Assembly (NCBI RefSeq): GCF_004343705.1
Contig: NZ_SKFH01000001.1
Location: forward strand, 62,001-126,000
From: Flaviaesturariibacter aridisoli
Lineage (GTDB): Bacteria; Bacteroidota; Bacteroidia; Chitinophagales; Chitinophagaceae
Length of the DNA stretch: 64,000 nt
Direction of reading: 5' to 3'
Positions within the stretch are counted from its first letter, which is position 1. Every line of letters starts with the position of its first letter. The position numbers and the translations under genes are program-made. Shown one piece after another: positions 25,612 through 34,111 of the stretch. The notes beneath the pieces were generated by a model that saw nothing but the letters and a program-made list of their open reading frames with translations, was not told where the DNA came from and made no database searches.

Positions 25612-26543
25612 AACAAGCCCTGATCACCGCCCCGGCCCACGAGTCGCTGCGTCCTTCGCTGGAGGCTGCCGGCTACCGCGTGACCGAGGCGCCGGACATT
25701 AGCTACGAAGCACTTTCCGAAGCCATCGGCGATATAACGGGCCTTGTAGTGACCACCCGCCTTCGCATCGACGCCGCCCTGCTGGAGCGCGCCCCGCTGC
25801 TCCGCTGGATCGGCCGTCTTGGCTCGGGGATGGAACTTATTGACACGTCCGCGGCCACCGCCCGCGGCATCGCCTGCATCAGCACACCCGAGGGCAACGG
25901 CCCCGCCGTGGCCGAGCATACCCTGGGCCTTGCCCTGGGCCTGCTCAATCATATCCCGCGTTCCTTCGAAGAAGTGAAGCGGGGCCTGTGGCGGCGCAAC
26001 GAAAACCGCGGCACCGAGCTCGGGGGTAAAACGGTGGGGGTGATCGGTTATGGGAACACCGGTAGCGCCTTTTCCCGCCTGCTGGCGCCCTTTGGCGGCA
26101 CCGTGCTGGCGGTGGATAAATACAAAAGCGGGTATACGGACGGCTACATCCGCGAGGCAACGCTGGAGCAGCTGCAGGACGAAGCCGAGCTGCTGAGCCT
26201 GCACCTGCCGCTGACCGCTGAAACCCGCCACCTGGCGAACCGCGCCTTTTTTGGGCGGATGCGGCGCCGGCCTTTTTTCATCAGCACCTGCCGGGGTCCC
26301 GTGACCGACACGGCGGCGCTGCTCGATGCACTTGAAGGCGGCCTCATTCGCGGCGCGGCGCTCGACGTGCTGGAGAATGAAAAGCTTGGCAGCTACACTG
26401 CCGCCGAGCGGGCGCTGCTGGAGCGCCTTTGCGCCCGCCCCGACGTGATCGTAACACCGCACATCGCGGGCTACAGCTTCGAAGGCTTTCGCCGCATGAG
26501 CGACCTGCTGGTGCAGAAACTGGAAGCGTTGGCCCTGCTGTAA
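25608..26543 (+). CDS. D-isomer-specific 2-hydroxyacid dehydrogenase
   Basis: The 311-residue protein has the flavodoxin-like substrate domain at both ends and a central Rossmann domain (GKTVGVIGYGNTGSAF). Catalytic residues are Arg in STCRGPV, Glu in LDVLENE and His in TPHIAGYS. It would reduce a 2-keto acid or oxidise a D-2-hydroxyacid with NAD(P). The SerA family lacks an ACT domain here, so it may be 3-phosphoglycerate dehydrogenase of the short Bacteroidota type or a glyoxylate/hydroxypyruvate reductase. It is coupled to rsmA by an ATGA overlap. A Cys precedes the catalytic Arg where Ala is usual. Confidence 0.85.
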   Translation: MKQALITAPAHESLRPSLEAAGYRVTEAPDISYEALSEAIGDITGLVVTTRLRIDAALLERAPLLRWIGRLGSGMELIDTSAATARGIACISTPEGNGPAVAEHTLGLALGLLNHIPRSFEEVKRGLWRRNENRGTELGGKTVGVIGYGNTGSAFSRLLAPFGGTVLAVDKYKSGYTDGYIREATLEQLQDEAELLSLHLPLTAETRHLANRAFFGRMRRRPFFISTCRGPVTDTAALLDALEGGLIRGAALDVLENEKLGSYTAAERALLERLCARPDVIVTPHIAGYSFEGFRRMSDLLVQKLEALALL

Positions 26544-26613
26544 CATAAGCCGGGTGCGCCTGCCACCGTCCGTCATTGGTAGTGCGCAGGCAACAGGCGT
26601 CGCGTCTTTTCAC

Positions 26614-26621
26614 TATATTTG
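26614..26621 (+). promoter_or_regulatory. -7 promoter element of greA
   Basis: TATATTTG matches TAnnTTTG. No good -33 box is at the expected distance. Transcription should begin around 26625-26628, at the base of the leader hairpin. Confidence 0.5.
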
Positions 26622-26629
26622 TCTTTACG

Positions 26630-26669
26630 GCAACGCTTCGGTGAACAACTGGAGCGTTGCTCTTTTTTT
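26630..26669 (+). terminator. Terminator-like hairpin in the greA leader (possible attenuator)
   Basis: GCAACGCT (26630-26637) pairs perfectly with AGCGTTGC (26653-26660), extendable by two more pairs including one G-T, and is followed by TCTTTTTTT. It lies after the greA -7 box and ends 20 nt before the greA ATG, so it would stop most transcripts at about 45 nt unless read through. It is too far from the upstream stop (26543) and on the wrong side of the promoter to be only the terminator of the dehydrogenase, though it could do both. Confidence 0.65.
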
Positions 26670-26689
26670 CATAACTCAACCGAACGACC

Positions 26690-27163
26690 ATGAGTGGAAT
26701 TCAATATGTGACCAAGGAAACGCTGGAGCAGATGCGGGCGGAACTGCAGCATATGAAGGGGGTGGATCGTCCTGCGGCCTCGCGCGCCATCGCCGAAGCC
26801 CGCGAGAAGGGCGACCTCCGCGAGAACGCCGAATACGACGCCGCCAAGGAAGCACAGGGCCTGCTCGAAGCCAAGATCGCGCAGCTCGAAGGCCAGATCG
26901 CCACCGCGCGGATCGTGGACGAGGCGACCATCGATACCTCTAAGGTGTCCATCCTCACCAAAGTGAAAGTGACCAACCTCACCAACAATAAGCAGGTAAC
27001 CTACCAGATCGTTTCCGAAAAGGAAGCCGACCTCAAAAGCGGCAAGATCTCCTCGACCTCGCCCATCGGTAAAGGCCTGCTCGGCAAAGCCGTCGGGGAA
27101 GTGGCCGAAGTGACCGCCCCCGCCGGAACGATGAAGTTCCGCGTGGAGGAAATAAGTGTTTAA
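26690..27163 (+). CDS. greA: Transcription elongation factor GreA
   Basis: The 157-residue protein has the N-terminal coiled coil with the catalytic acidic tip (EKGDLRENAEYDAAKE) and the C-terminal FKBP-like domain ending in SPIGKGLLGKAVGEVAEV. GreA enters the RNA polymerase secondary channel and stimulates cleavage of backtracked RNA. The length is standard. A terminator-like hairpin lies in its leader and a terminator follows at 27227-27256. Confidence 0.97.
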   Translation: MSGIQYVTKETLEQMRAELQHMKGVDRPAASRAIAEAREKGDLRENAEYDAAKEAQGLLEAKIAQLEGQIATARIVDEATIDTSKVSILTKVKVTNLTNNKQVTYQIVSEKEADLKSGKISSTSPIGKGLLGKAVGEVAEVTAPAGTMKFRVEEISV

Positions 27164-27335
27164 GCTGAAAAAGGTTTTTCACCGCTAAGAAAGAAAGCGA
27201 GTAAACGTTTCGCAAAGCGATACGGTAACAGCCCCGCCGCAGGCGGGGCTGTTTTATTGAAACAGATCTTAGCGTACGGCCTTCTTTTCTTCTTTCCTTA
27301 GCGGTTCGGACGCATCTTCGACTTAATTTCCTTCT
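27164..27335. repeat. Dispersed intergenic palindromic element with nested terminator
   Basis: The outer arms are imperfect complements (ACCGCTAAGAAAGAAAG near 27180 and CTTCTTTCCTTAGCGGTT near 27290). The same words recur in the spacers at 47530-47690 and 50231-50400, so this is a repeat family. A perfect terminator hairpin is nested in the middle. Confidence 0.6.
27227..27256 (+). terminator. Intrinsic terminator after greA
   Basis: AACAGCCCCGCC and GGCGGGGCTGTT form a perfect 12-bp stem with a GCA loop, followed by TTA. Confidence 0.85.
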
Positions 27336-27722
27336 ATGAGCATTTTTACCAAGATCATCGCCGGCGAGATCCCTTCCTACAAGATCGCCGAAGACGAGCG
27401 CTTCTTTGCTTTCCTCGACATCTTTCCCCTCCGCGAGGGCCACGTGCTCGTGATCCCGAAAGTGGAGGTGGACAAGCTGTACGAGCTGCCCGACGAATAC
27501 CTGTCCGGGATGCTCCTGTTTGCGCAGCCCATCGCCCGCGCCATCGAAAAGGCTTTCGGAAAGCGCGTGGGTATGTCGGTGATCGGCATCGAAGTGCCAC
27601 ACGCGCACCTGCACCTGGTGCCCATTTCGTCGGCCAACGACATCAATTTCACACAGCCGAAGCTGAAACTTTCGGAGGAGCAGCTGAAGGCCGCACAGCA
27701 GAAGATCCTCTCCCACATTTGA
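27336..27722 (+). CDS. HIT-family nucleotide hydrolase
   Basis: The 128-residue protein has the histidine triad HAHLHLVP near residue 90 and the family opening IFTKIIAGEIPSYKI. HIT (HINT-type) proteins hydrolyse nucleotide phosphoramidates or dinucleoside polyphosphates in the cytoplasm. The length and both halves match the housekeeping member that follows greA in many Bacteroidota. Confidence 0.94.
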   Translation: MSIFTKIIAGEIPSYKIAEDERFFAFLDIFPLREGHVLVIPKVEVDKLYELPDEYLSGMLLFAQPIARAIEKAFGKRVGMSVIGIEVPHAHLHLVPISSANDINFTQPKLKLSEEQLKAAQQKILSHI

Positions 27723-27804
27723 AAAAATCGGGTGCTGGGATCATGGCGGGATGGCGCTTCGAACGCGTCCCGTCCGTTCACAGTCGCAGGATGAGGGCGA
27801 AGGA

Positions 27805-28221
27805 TTATTGCTTGGGAGGGGCCGCCGGCTGCTTGCGTCGATAGATCAATTCCAGTATTTCCTTTTGCAGGATGCGGAGGCGGATTTCTTTGGGGCCGAT
27901 CGCGGCGATACCGAAGCTGCGCGCCGGCATACCTTCCCCGGGTTCGATATACAGGCTGTCCTGGCGGATCGTCCAGCTGCCCTTCCACGTTTTGTCTGTC
28001 GTAATCAGGTCAACGCTGGTCCCGCTGACGTGCAGCTCGGGAATGCCGGGGGGCAAGCCGGTATTGCGGTTGGTAAAGGTGACGCCGTAGCCTTCGAGGT
28101 CATTTACCTCTTCGAGTACCCAGTCGCCATCGGGGAGCACTTTCGGAACCGGAGTCGTTTGAGCGGAAGCACCGGCGGTGAGCAGGAAGCAGGAAATGGT
28201 AACGAGCGCGATCTGTTTCAT
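27805..28221 (-). CDS. Small secreted protein, function unknown
   Basis: The 138-residue protein has a signal peptide (MKQIALVTISCFLLTAGASAQ) and a compact beta-rich body (DGDWVLEEVNDLEGYGVTF, KTWKGSWTIRQDSLYIEPG) that resembles the lipocalin-like META/DUF4488 type of small periplasmic domains. The start at 28221 is chosen for the signal peptide; the frame is open up to 28278. It ends in a Pro-rich basic tail. No enzyme motif was seen. Confidence 0.6.
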   Translation of the reverse strand: MKQIALVTISCFLLTAGASAQTTPVPKVLPDGDWVLEEVNDLEGYGVTFTNRNTGLPPGIPELHVSGTSVDLITTDKTWKGSWTIRQDSLYIEPGEGMPARSFGIAAIGPKEIRLRILQKEILELIYRRKQPAAPPKQ

Positions 28222-28287
28222 GCGGTTAAGATACAATACCTGTTGTTTCCGGTTAGTAGCAGAGGAGCAGATCAGCACATGAGCTGA

Positions 28288-28878
28288 CTATGCCAGCCGA
28301 TCCGGGTTGGCGGCGAGGAAGCGGTCCCAGTCGGTGGCCGCTTTGGCCTTGCGCGGGTTGCGCGCGCGGCCGGTGCTGCGCGTGGCCTGCGGCAGTCCGT
28401 CGGAAAAATGGTGGCAGATAGCGACGGCGAGGGCGTCGGTGGCATCGAAATACTTGGGCGATTCTTCAATAGTAACGATGCGGTGCAACATCTGCCACAC
28501 CTGCTCCTTGTCGGCATTGCCATTGCCGGTAATGGCCTGCTTCACGCGCTTGGGTGAATATTCGGTAACGGGGATGCCGCCGCTCATGGCTGCAGCGATG
28601 GCTACGCCCTGGGCCCTTCCGAGTTTGAGCATCGACTGTACGTTCTTGCCGAAAAAAGGCGCCTCGATGGCGAAGGTGTGGGGCCGGTGCAGGCGCACGA
28701 GCTCGCTGACCTTCTGGTGAATGAGCTGCAGGCGCACGTAGCTGTCTTCCTTTACGGGCAGCTTCAGCGCATCGAGCTCGATGACCTTGAGGTCGTTGCC
28801 GGAAACAGCAAGCACGCTGTAACCCATGATGACGGTACCGGGGTCGATGCCCAGGATGATTTTCGATTGTTTTTGCAA
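28288..28878 (-). CDS. ruvC: Crossover junction endodeoxyribonuclease RuvC
   Basis: The 196-residue protein has the RuvC nuclease residues: Asp in GIDPGTVIMGYS, Glu in FAIEAPFFGKN and Asp in DATDALAVAICH. It resolves Holliday junctions together with RuvAB; ruvB is in the window at 45553. No ATG precedes the conserved start, so a TTG at 28878 is the likely initiation codon. The C-terminal tail after residue 165 is basic and unusually long. The gene is divergent from the next one with only 23 bp between starts. Confidence 0.95.
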   Translation of the reverse strand: MQKQSKIILGIDPGTVIMGYSVLAVSGNDLKVIELDALKLPVKEDSYVRLQLIHQKVSELVRLHRPHTFAIEAPFFGKNVQSMLKLGRAQGVAIAAAMSGGIPVTEYSPKRVKQAITGNGNADKEQVWQMLHRIVTIEESPKYFDATDALAVAICHHFSDGLPQATRSTGRARNPRKAKAATDWDRFLAANPDRLA

Positions 28879-28901
28879 GGGGGGCGGTTATATTTACGGC
28901 A

Positions 28902-29888
28902 ATGCGGCTGGGTAAAATTAGTAAAAAATTTAGCAATTACTTCCTGGGACCCTTGCTCTTCGCCTGGCTGTCGTGGTCCATCTGGCGCGCGCTGCACCAG
29001 CAGCAGCACCTGGCCGCCTCCTGGGAGGCGCTCAAAACCGGGTTTGGCGCCGGCTACCTGCTGTTGCTGCTGTTGCTGATGTTTTGCAACTGGGGCCTGG
29101 AGGCCATCAAGTGGCGGATCCTGGTGGCGCCGGTGCAGCGGATCTCTTTCGTTCAATCGTTCAAGGCCGTCCTTTCCGGCGTTTCCTTTTCCATAAGTAC
29201 CCCCAACCGCATCGGCGAATACCTCGGGCGGATGCTCTATCTACCCGAAGGACGGCGCCTCAAGATCATCGCCCTGACGCTGGTGGGCTCCCTCGCGCAG
29301 CTGCTGGTGACGCTGTGGGCCGGCTGCTTTGCCTTCTTCGCCCTGCGCGACCGCCTGATCGACGGCGGGCTGCTCCACCCGCTTGCCTACCAGTTCGGCG
29401 TGTTCGGGCTGCTGTTCATATGTAGCATTTTAACATTGTTTTATTTTAACGTCGGTGGCCTGGAAAAATGGCTGGAATCCGCGCTGCGCAAAGCTTCCTG
29501 GTTGCCATTGGTGACGGCGTTGCAGGAGTTCGGGATGCAACGGCTCGGCCTTTTATTGCTTCTATCCGTTATCCGGTACGCGGTTTTCGTGATACAGTAC
29601 CTTTTAGCATTTCGTTTGTTTTCGGTTACTGTATCATTGCTGCCTGCCGTAGGGGTGATGAGCCTGGTGTTTCTGGCGCTGGCTGTCATTCCAAGCGTGG
29701 TGCTGCTGGAAGTAGGGATCCGGGGTGAAGTAAGCCTCAAACTGATCGGCTTGTTTTCTGCCAACAGTTTGGGAATTTTGCTCACATCGGTGACCATCTG
29801 GCTGATCAACCTGGTCATCCCGGCGCTGGCCGGCAGCATCCTGATCCTCGGAATCAAATTATTCAAGCAACGATATGAAGAAACTTAA
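28902..29888 (+). CDS. Flippase-like integral membrane protein (UPF0104/LPG synthase TM region)
   Basis: The 328-residue protein has about eight hydrophobic segments with the family words WGLEAIKWRIL, FKAVLSGVSFSISTPNRIGEYLGR and LVGSLAQLLVTLWAG. This is the membrane part of the lysylphosphatidylglycerol synthase/flippase family without the synthase domain. Members flip phospholipids or act in glycan export. A -7 element (TATATTTA) ends 5 nt before the ATG, and TTG lies 19 bp upstream of it. It overlaps the next gene by 14 bp. Confidence 0.85.
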   Translation: MRLGKISKKFSNYFLGPLLFAWLSWSIWRALHQQQHLAASWEALKTGFGAGYLLLLLLLMFCNWGLEAIKWRILVAPVQRISFVQSFKAVLSGVSFSISTPNRIGEYLGRMLYLPEGRRLKIIALTLVGSLAQLLVTLWAGCFAFFALRDRLIDGGLLHPLAYQFGVFGLLFICSILTLFYFNVGGLEKWLESALRKASWLPLVTALQEFGMQRLGLLLLLSVIRYAVFVIQYLLAFRLFSVTVSLLPAVGVMSLVFLALAVIPSVVLLEVGIRGEVSLKLIGLFSANSLGILLTSVTIWLINLVIPALAGSILILGIKLFKQRYEET

Positions 29889-30708
29889 ACCAATCCTGTT
29901 CGTTTCCGGTGCCTGCCTCCTGTTTTTCGGGGGAAGCGCCGGCCGTCCCCAGCAAGAGCTGCCCGTAGCCACCCCCTCCGATTTCTGCGCCACCCGCAAT
30001 ACCACCTTCCAGGATGGCGAAGTGCTGAACTACAACGTCTATTATTCCATCATCGGCATCTACGTCAACGCGGCCACGGCCACCATCAACGTGAATACCG
30101 AAAGGCTCAATAACCGGCCGGTATACCACATCACCGCCGTAGGCAAGACCACCTCCTCGCTGGAGTGGATCTCCAAGGTCAACGACCGCTACGAGACCTT
30201 TATGGACACCTCCACGCTGCAGCCCTACAAGTTTGTGCGCAACATCCAGGAGGACTCCTACCGTAAGTTCGAGACCGTCACCTTCAACCGCAACGCCAAC
30301 ACGGCCATCACCAACGACGGCGTGTTCAAGGTGCCGGGCTGCGTGCAGGACGTTATGAGCTCGTTGTACTATGCCCGCAACATCAACTTCGACGCCTACA
30401 AGCCCGGCGACAAGATCAGCTTCAATATGTTCATCGACAACGAGGTGTACAACATGTACATCCGCTACGAGGGCAAGGACAATATCAAGACCAAGTATGG
30501 TAAGTTCCGTGCCATCAAGTTCAAGCCGCTGCTGATCAAAGGCACCGTGTTTGAGGGCGGTGAGAAGATGACCGTGTGGGTCAGCGACGACGAGAACCGC
30601 ATTCCGCTGCGCGTGGAAACACCGCTGAAGGTCGGTTCCGTGAAGGTGGATATGATGGGTTACCAGAACCTGCGCTACCCGCTGGCGAGCCTGAAAAGCC
30701 TCCGTTAG
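29875..30708 (+). CDS. DUF3108-domain secreted protein
   Basis: The 277-residue protein has a hydrophobic N-terminal signal segment (LFVSGACLLFFGG) and a DUF3108-type body: FQDGEVLNYNVYYSIIGIYVNAATATI, ETFMDTSTLQPYKF, and MTVWVSDDENRIPLRVETPLKVGSVKVDM. DUF3108 proteins are periplasmic beta-rich proteins of unknown function, with a fold like LolA-type lipid carriers. Overlap with a flippase-like gene (14 bp) suggests a shared role in envelope lipid or glycan traffic. Confidence 0.8.
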   Translation: MKKLKPILFVSGACLLFFGGSAGRPQQELPVATPSDFCATRNTTFQDGEVLNYNVYYSIIGIYVNAATATINVNTERLNNRPVYHITAVGKTTSSLEWISKVNDRYETFMDTSTLQPYKFVRNIQEDSYRKFETVTFNRNANTAITNDGVFKVPGCVQDVMSSLYYARNINFDAYKPGDKISFNMFIDNEVYNMYIRYEGKDNIKTKYGKFRAIKFKPLLIKGTVFEGGEKMTVWVSDDENRIPLRVETPLKVGSVKVDMMGYQNLRYPLASLKSLR

Positions 30709-30744
30709 GCCGCACGCCGATCGCGCGGATCCTGCAAATAATAG

Positions 30745-30772
30745 AAAGCCCGGCGCAACGCGCCGGGCTTTT
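30745..30772. terminator. Terminator hairpin nested in an outer inverted repeat
   Basis: AAAGCCCGGCGC and its complement form a perfect 12-bp stem with an AAC loop, and the palindromic T/A ends allow use on both strands between convergent genes. Outer 10-bp arms (CGCGCGGATC at 30722-30731 and its complement at 30799-30808) flank it; the right arm touches the stop of the MBL gene. Confidence 0.85.
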
Positions 30773-30808
30773 GTTGTAGCGAATAAGTTGATCTGCGTGA
30801 TCCGCGCG

Positions 30809-31669
30809 CTACAACTCGCGCAGCGGGAACTCGGCTCCCATCCGGATGCCTTTCTCCGTCTGCACGAGCTCGCAGCACTCCCGCTGGTGGTCGTGCTCGA
30901 AGAAGAGGACGTAGTTGTTTTCGGCGGCTTCGGCGAGGAAGCTTTTCTTTTCATTCAGCGTCATCAGCGGGCGGGTGTCGTAGGCCATTACGTAGGGCAG
31001 GGGGATGTGGCCCGCCGAGGGCAGCAGGTCGGCCATGAACACGATAGTGCGGTCCTTGTAGCGGACCTGCGGCAGCATCATCTTCTCGGTGTGGCCATTG
31101 ACGAAGCGGATGTCGATGCCGTCGGCAAAAGGCTGGGAGGCGAGCTTTTCGCCGTTGCCTTCCGGCGCGTTCACGAACTTCAGCTGCCCGCTTTCCTGGA
31201 TCGGCAGAATGTTCTCCTTCAAAAACGAAGCTTTCTCGCGGTCGTTGGGCTGCACGGCCCACTGCCAGTGCGCCTCATTGCTCCAGTAAGTAGCGTTGGC
31301 GAAGGCGGGTACGAGCTGGTCGCCCTGCCGCTCGATAGAGCCGCCGCAATGGTCGAAGTGAAGGTGGGTCAGAAATACGTCGGTGATGTCGCTGCGCTGG
31401 AAACCGTGCGCCGCCAGGCTGCGGTCGAGCGTATCGTCGCCGTGCAGGAAGTAGTGGCCGAAGAACTTCGCATCCTGCTTGTTGCCGATGCCGTTGTCGA
31501 CGAGCATGAGGCGGCCGCCGTCTTCGATCAGCAGGCAGCGCATCGCCCAGCTGCACATATTATTCTCGTCGGCCGGGTTGAGTTTCTGCCAGATGCTTTT
31601 CGGAACCACGCCGAACATCGCGCCGCCGTCCAGTTTGAAGTTGCCTGTATTAATGCTGTATAGGTTCAT
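30809..31669 (-). CDS. Metallo-beta-lactamase-fold hydrolase
   Basis: The 286-residue protein has the metal motif THLHFDHCGG near residue 102, a further His in VNGHTEKMMLP and Asp in VFMADLLPSAGH, and a final His in FFEHDHQREC. These are the ligands of a two-zinc MBL hydrolase. The layout matches N-acyl homoserine lactonase/quorum-quenching-type or general MBL hydrolases of the cytoplasm; the substrate cannot be told. No signal peptide. A short AT-rich leader precedes it. Confidence 0.9.
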   Translation of the reverse strand: MNLYSINTGNFKLDGGAMFGVVPKSIWQKLNPADENNMCSWAMRCLLIEDGGRLMLVDNGIGNKQDAKFFGHYFLHGDDTLDRSLAAHGFQRSDITDVFLTHLHFDHCGGSIERQGDQLVPAFANATYWSNEAHWQWAVQPNDREKASFLKENILPIQESGQLKFVNAPEGNGEKLASQPFADGIDIRFVNGHTEKMMLPQVRYKDRTIVFMADLLPSAGHIPLPYVMAYDTRPLMTLNEKKSFLAEAAENNYVLFFEHDHQRECCELVQTEKGIRMGAEFPLREL

Positions 31670-31711
31670 AAAATTAATGGGATAATGAGGTAGTTGCCCC
31701 GATGTTGCCGG

Positions 31712-31746
31712 CCAACTACAAACTACAAACTACAAACTAAAAACTA
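31712..31746. repeat. Period-7 tandem repeat that includes the MFS stop codon
   Basis: On the minus strand five 7-mers begin with the TAG stop itself: TAGTTTT, three copies of TAGTTTG and TAGTTGG. Because 7 leaves remainder 1 when divided by 3, the TAGs fall in all three frames. Confidence 0.85.
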
Positions 31747-33126
31747 AAAACCCGCCTCCCGCTGCTTTCTGAGGGTCAGCCAAAGACCGATCAACCCGAG
31801 TGCGAAGAACAGCACCAGCGTCAGCACGGAGTTGCGTTGCGAGCCGGTCAGCTCGTTGATGATGCCGAAGGAAAACATGCCGATCACGATGGCGATCTTT
31901 TCGGTGACGTCGAAGAACGAGAAGAAGGACGTTGTGTCTTTGGTTTCGGGCATCAGTTTCGAGTAGGTGCTTCGGCTCAGGCTCTGGATGCCGCCCATCA
32001 CGAAGCCTACGGCTACGGCGAGCCCGTAGAAGCTCATGACGCAGCGGTCGTTGTCGGGGTGCGTGGCGCTGTGCGCAGGCAGGGCGTAGCCGGCGATGCA
32101 GCAACCGATCCAGAACAGCACGCAGACCATCAGGGCCTTCAGGTTGCCGATGCGGGCCGAGAGCCTCGAGATGAGCAGGGCGCCCGGGATGGCGATGAGC
32201 TGGATCACCACGATGGCGATGATCAGGTTCTGGGTGGGGATCTTGAGCTCGCCTTTGCCGTAGAGCGTGGCCGCGAGCATAACGGTCTGCACCCCCATAT
32301 TGTAAAAGAAAAAGGATCCGAGGTAGCGCTTCAGAACGGGGATGTGCGACAGTTGGGCGAACACTTTACGAAGCTCCTGGTAGCCCGCCAGCAGGGCGGC
32401 CTTGGGTACGTTGCGCACCTGCCGGCGCGGCAGGCGCCTCAGGGGCAGCAGCGCAAAGCCGAACCACCAGAGGGCCACCGCGAGGAAGGAGATCCGAGCG
32501 CCCAGCGTGCCTTTCGGAATGCCGAAAAGATCGGGCTTCATCACGAACAGGAAGCAGATGATCTGCAGCAAAACCGAGCCTACGTAGCCGAACGAAAAGC
32601 CGCGGGCCGAGATGCGGTCGCGGTCCTGCGGCGCGGCGATCTCGGGCAGGTAGGAATTGTAAAAAACGAGGCTGGCCCAATAACCCACGCAGGCTACGAT
32701 CATCGAGGCGATCCCAAGAAAGAGGAAGTGCGGTGTGCCGCGGTCGAAGAAAAAGAGCGAGGCGCAGGCCAGCGAGCCCATGGTCATGAAGAAGCCCATG
32801 AACGACTTCTTGTTGCCACGCGTGTCGGCGATGGAAGAAAGCAGCGGCGACACAAGCGCCACGATGAGAAAGGCCACCGCGAGGGCGTAGTTGTATAGCG
32901 AGGTATTCACGAAGCTGCGGCCAAGGAAGGTCACATGGTCGATGGTCTGCTCGTTGTCGTCGCCGGTGATGGCCTCGTAATAAGCCGGGAAGATGGTGGA
33001 GGTGATTACGAGGTTGTAGGCGCTGTTGGCCCAGTCGTACATCGCCCAGGCATTGACCACCTTTTTGGGCGCGGTGACCTGCGTTGTGCCTTCGAGGATG
33101 CCGGGAGCAGCGACAGTAGTTTCCAT
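31744..33126 (-). CDS. MFS transporter, UMF1/Atg22-like
   Basis: The 460-residue protein has twelve predicted membrane helices and the family opening VVNAWAMYDWANSAYNLVI, which is diagnostic of the UMF1 (Atg22-like) major-facilitator group. The central loop is basic (LRRLPRRQVRNVPKAALL) and a QSLSRSTYSKLMP motif follows helix 10. Fungal Atg22 exports amino acids from vacuoles; bacterial substrates are not known. A TACTTTTA -7 element lies 18 nt before the ATG. Confidence 0.88.
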   Translation of the reverse strand: METTVAAPGILEGTTQVTAPKKVVNAWAMYDWANSAYNLVITSTIFPAYYEAITGDDNEQTIDHVTFLGRSFVNTSLYNYALAVAFLIVALVSPLLSSIADTRGNKKSFMGFFMTMGSLACASLFFFDRGTPHFLFLGIASMIVACVGYWASLVFYNSYLPEIAAPQDRDRISARGFSFGYVGSVLLQIICFLFVMKPDLFGIPKGTLGARISFLAVALWWFGFALLPLRRLPRRQVRNVPKAALLAGYQELRKVFAQLSHIPVLKRYLGSFFFYNMGVQTVMLAATLYGKGELKIPTQNLIIAIVVIQLIAIPGALLISRLSARIGNLKALMVCVLFWIGCCIAGYALPAHSATHPDNDRCVMSFYGLAVAVGFVMGGIQSLSRSTYSKLMPETKDTTSFFSFFDVTEKIAIVIGMFSFGIINELTGSQRNSVLTLVLFFALGLIGLWLTLRKQREAGF

Positions 33127-33202
33127 GCAGCTTGTTTTGAAGGACTAAAAGTAGGGAAAAGCGGATGAGGGATGCCTGTGAAAGGTCTGCAGGTCGTGGA
33201 GC

Positions 33203-33269
33203 TTGCTTCCCTCGCCTCGGGCGAGGGAAGCAATAACGCCGAAGGCGTCGCTTTCACGACGCCTTCGGC
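33203..33269 (-). terminator. Two tandem perfect hairpins
   Basis: Hairpin 1: TTGCTTCCCTCGCC with its complement, 3-nt loop (33203-33233). Hairpin 2: GCCGAAGGCGTCG with its complement, 6-nt loop (33238-33269). They sit 20 bp after the uppP stop and 77 bp before the MFS start and probably separate the two units. Confidence 0.7.
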
Positions 33270-33289
33270 TATAAGTCAGCGGCCGGCTC

Positions 33290-34111
33290 TTAGCTGAACG
33301 TACCGGTGAAATACAGGATGAGCAGCAGGGCGCCCATCAGGATCCGGTAAACGCCGAAGAAGCGGAAGCCGTATACTTTGAGGTAGTTGATGAAAAAGCG
33401 GATCGCGAGCAGGGCCACCACGAAGGCCACCACGTTGCCCACGGCGAAGACCACCATATTGTCGGAAGAGGAAGTGATGAGCTCGTAACCGCGCAGCGGG
33501 GTGCCCGTTTCCTTCCATTTTTTGAGGAACAGCGAATAAGCGGTGGCAGCGAACATGGTCGGCACGGCCAGGAAGAACGAGAACTCCGCGGCCAGGTTGC
33601 GCGTCAGCTTTTGCTGCATGCCTCCGATGATGGAGGCGGCCGAGCGGCTCACGCCCGGGATCATGGAGACCACCTGCCAGAAGCCGATGGCCAGCGCGTT
33701 GCCGTAGGAGATCTGGTCGTCGCTTTCGATGGTCGGGTTGCGGAAGGCCTTGTCGATGAACAGCAGCACAATGCCGCCCAGCAGCATGCTCAGCGCCACG
33801 GTCAGCGGGCTTTCGAGCAGCTCGTCGATCTTGTCGTTGAACAGGAAGCCGAAAAGCAGGGCCGGGGCCACGCCTACGGCGAGCTTCACGTAAAACTGCC
33901 AGCGCGCGAAGTCAAAGAACCTGCGCCAGTAGAGGGCCACTACGGCCAGGATGGCACCCAGCTGGATGGCCACTTCGAATAATTTGGTAAAGTCGGAGGT
34001 GCCGATGCCCAGCAGGGAGGAGGTGATGACCATGTGCCCGGTGGAAGAGATCGGCAGGAATTCGGTGAGGCCTTCGACGACGGCGATCACGATAGCTTCA
34101 AAAAGGGTCAT
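33290..34111 (-). CDS. uppP: Undecaprenyl-diphosphatase UppP (BacA)
   Basis: The 273-residue membrane protein has the two BacA signatures: [14 protein letters not shown] near residue 13 and [14 protein letters not shown] near residue 166, with about eight helices. It dephosphorylates undecaprenyl diphosphate to recycle the lipid carrier for peptidoglycan and other glycans. Its ATG overlaps the stop of the DUF3098 gene, so it is translated with it and ftsX, the usual order in this phylum. Confidence 0.96.
   Translation of the reverse strand: MTLFEAIVIAVVEGLTEFLPISSTGHMVITSSLLGIGTSDFTKLFEVAIQLGAILAVVALYWRRFFDFARWQFYVKLAVGVAPALLFGFLFNDKIDELLESPLTVALSMLLGGIVLLFIDKAFRNPTIESDDQISYGNALAIGFWQVVSMIPGVSRSAASIIGGMQQKLTRNLAAEFSFFLAVPTMFAATAYSLFLKKWKETGTPLRGYELITSSSDNMVVFAVGNVVAFVVALLAIRFFINYLKVYGFRFFGVYRILMGALLLILYFTGTFS

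Noticed and set aside
26544-26689. Leader hairpin of greA as a riboswitch
   Set aside because: It is a simple stem with a T-run and lacks an aptamer-sized conserved fold.
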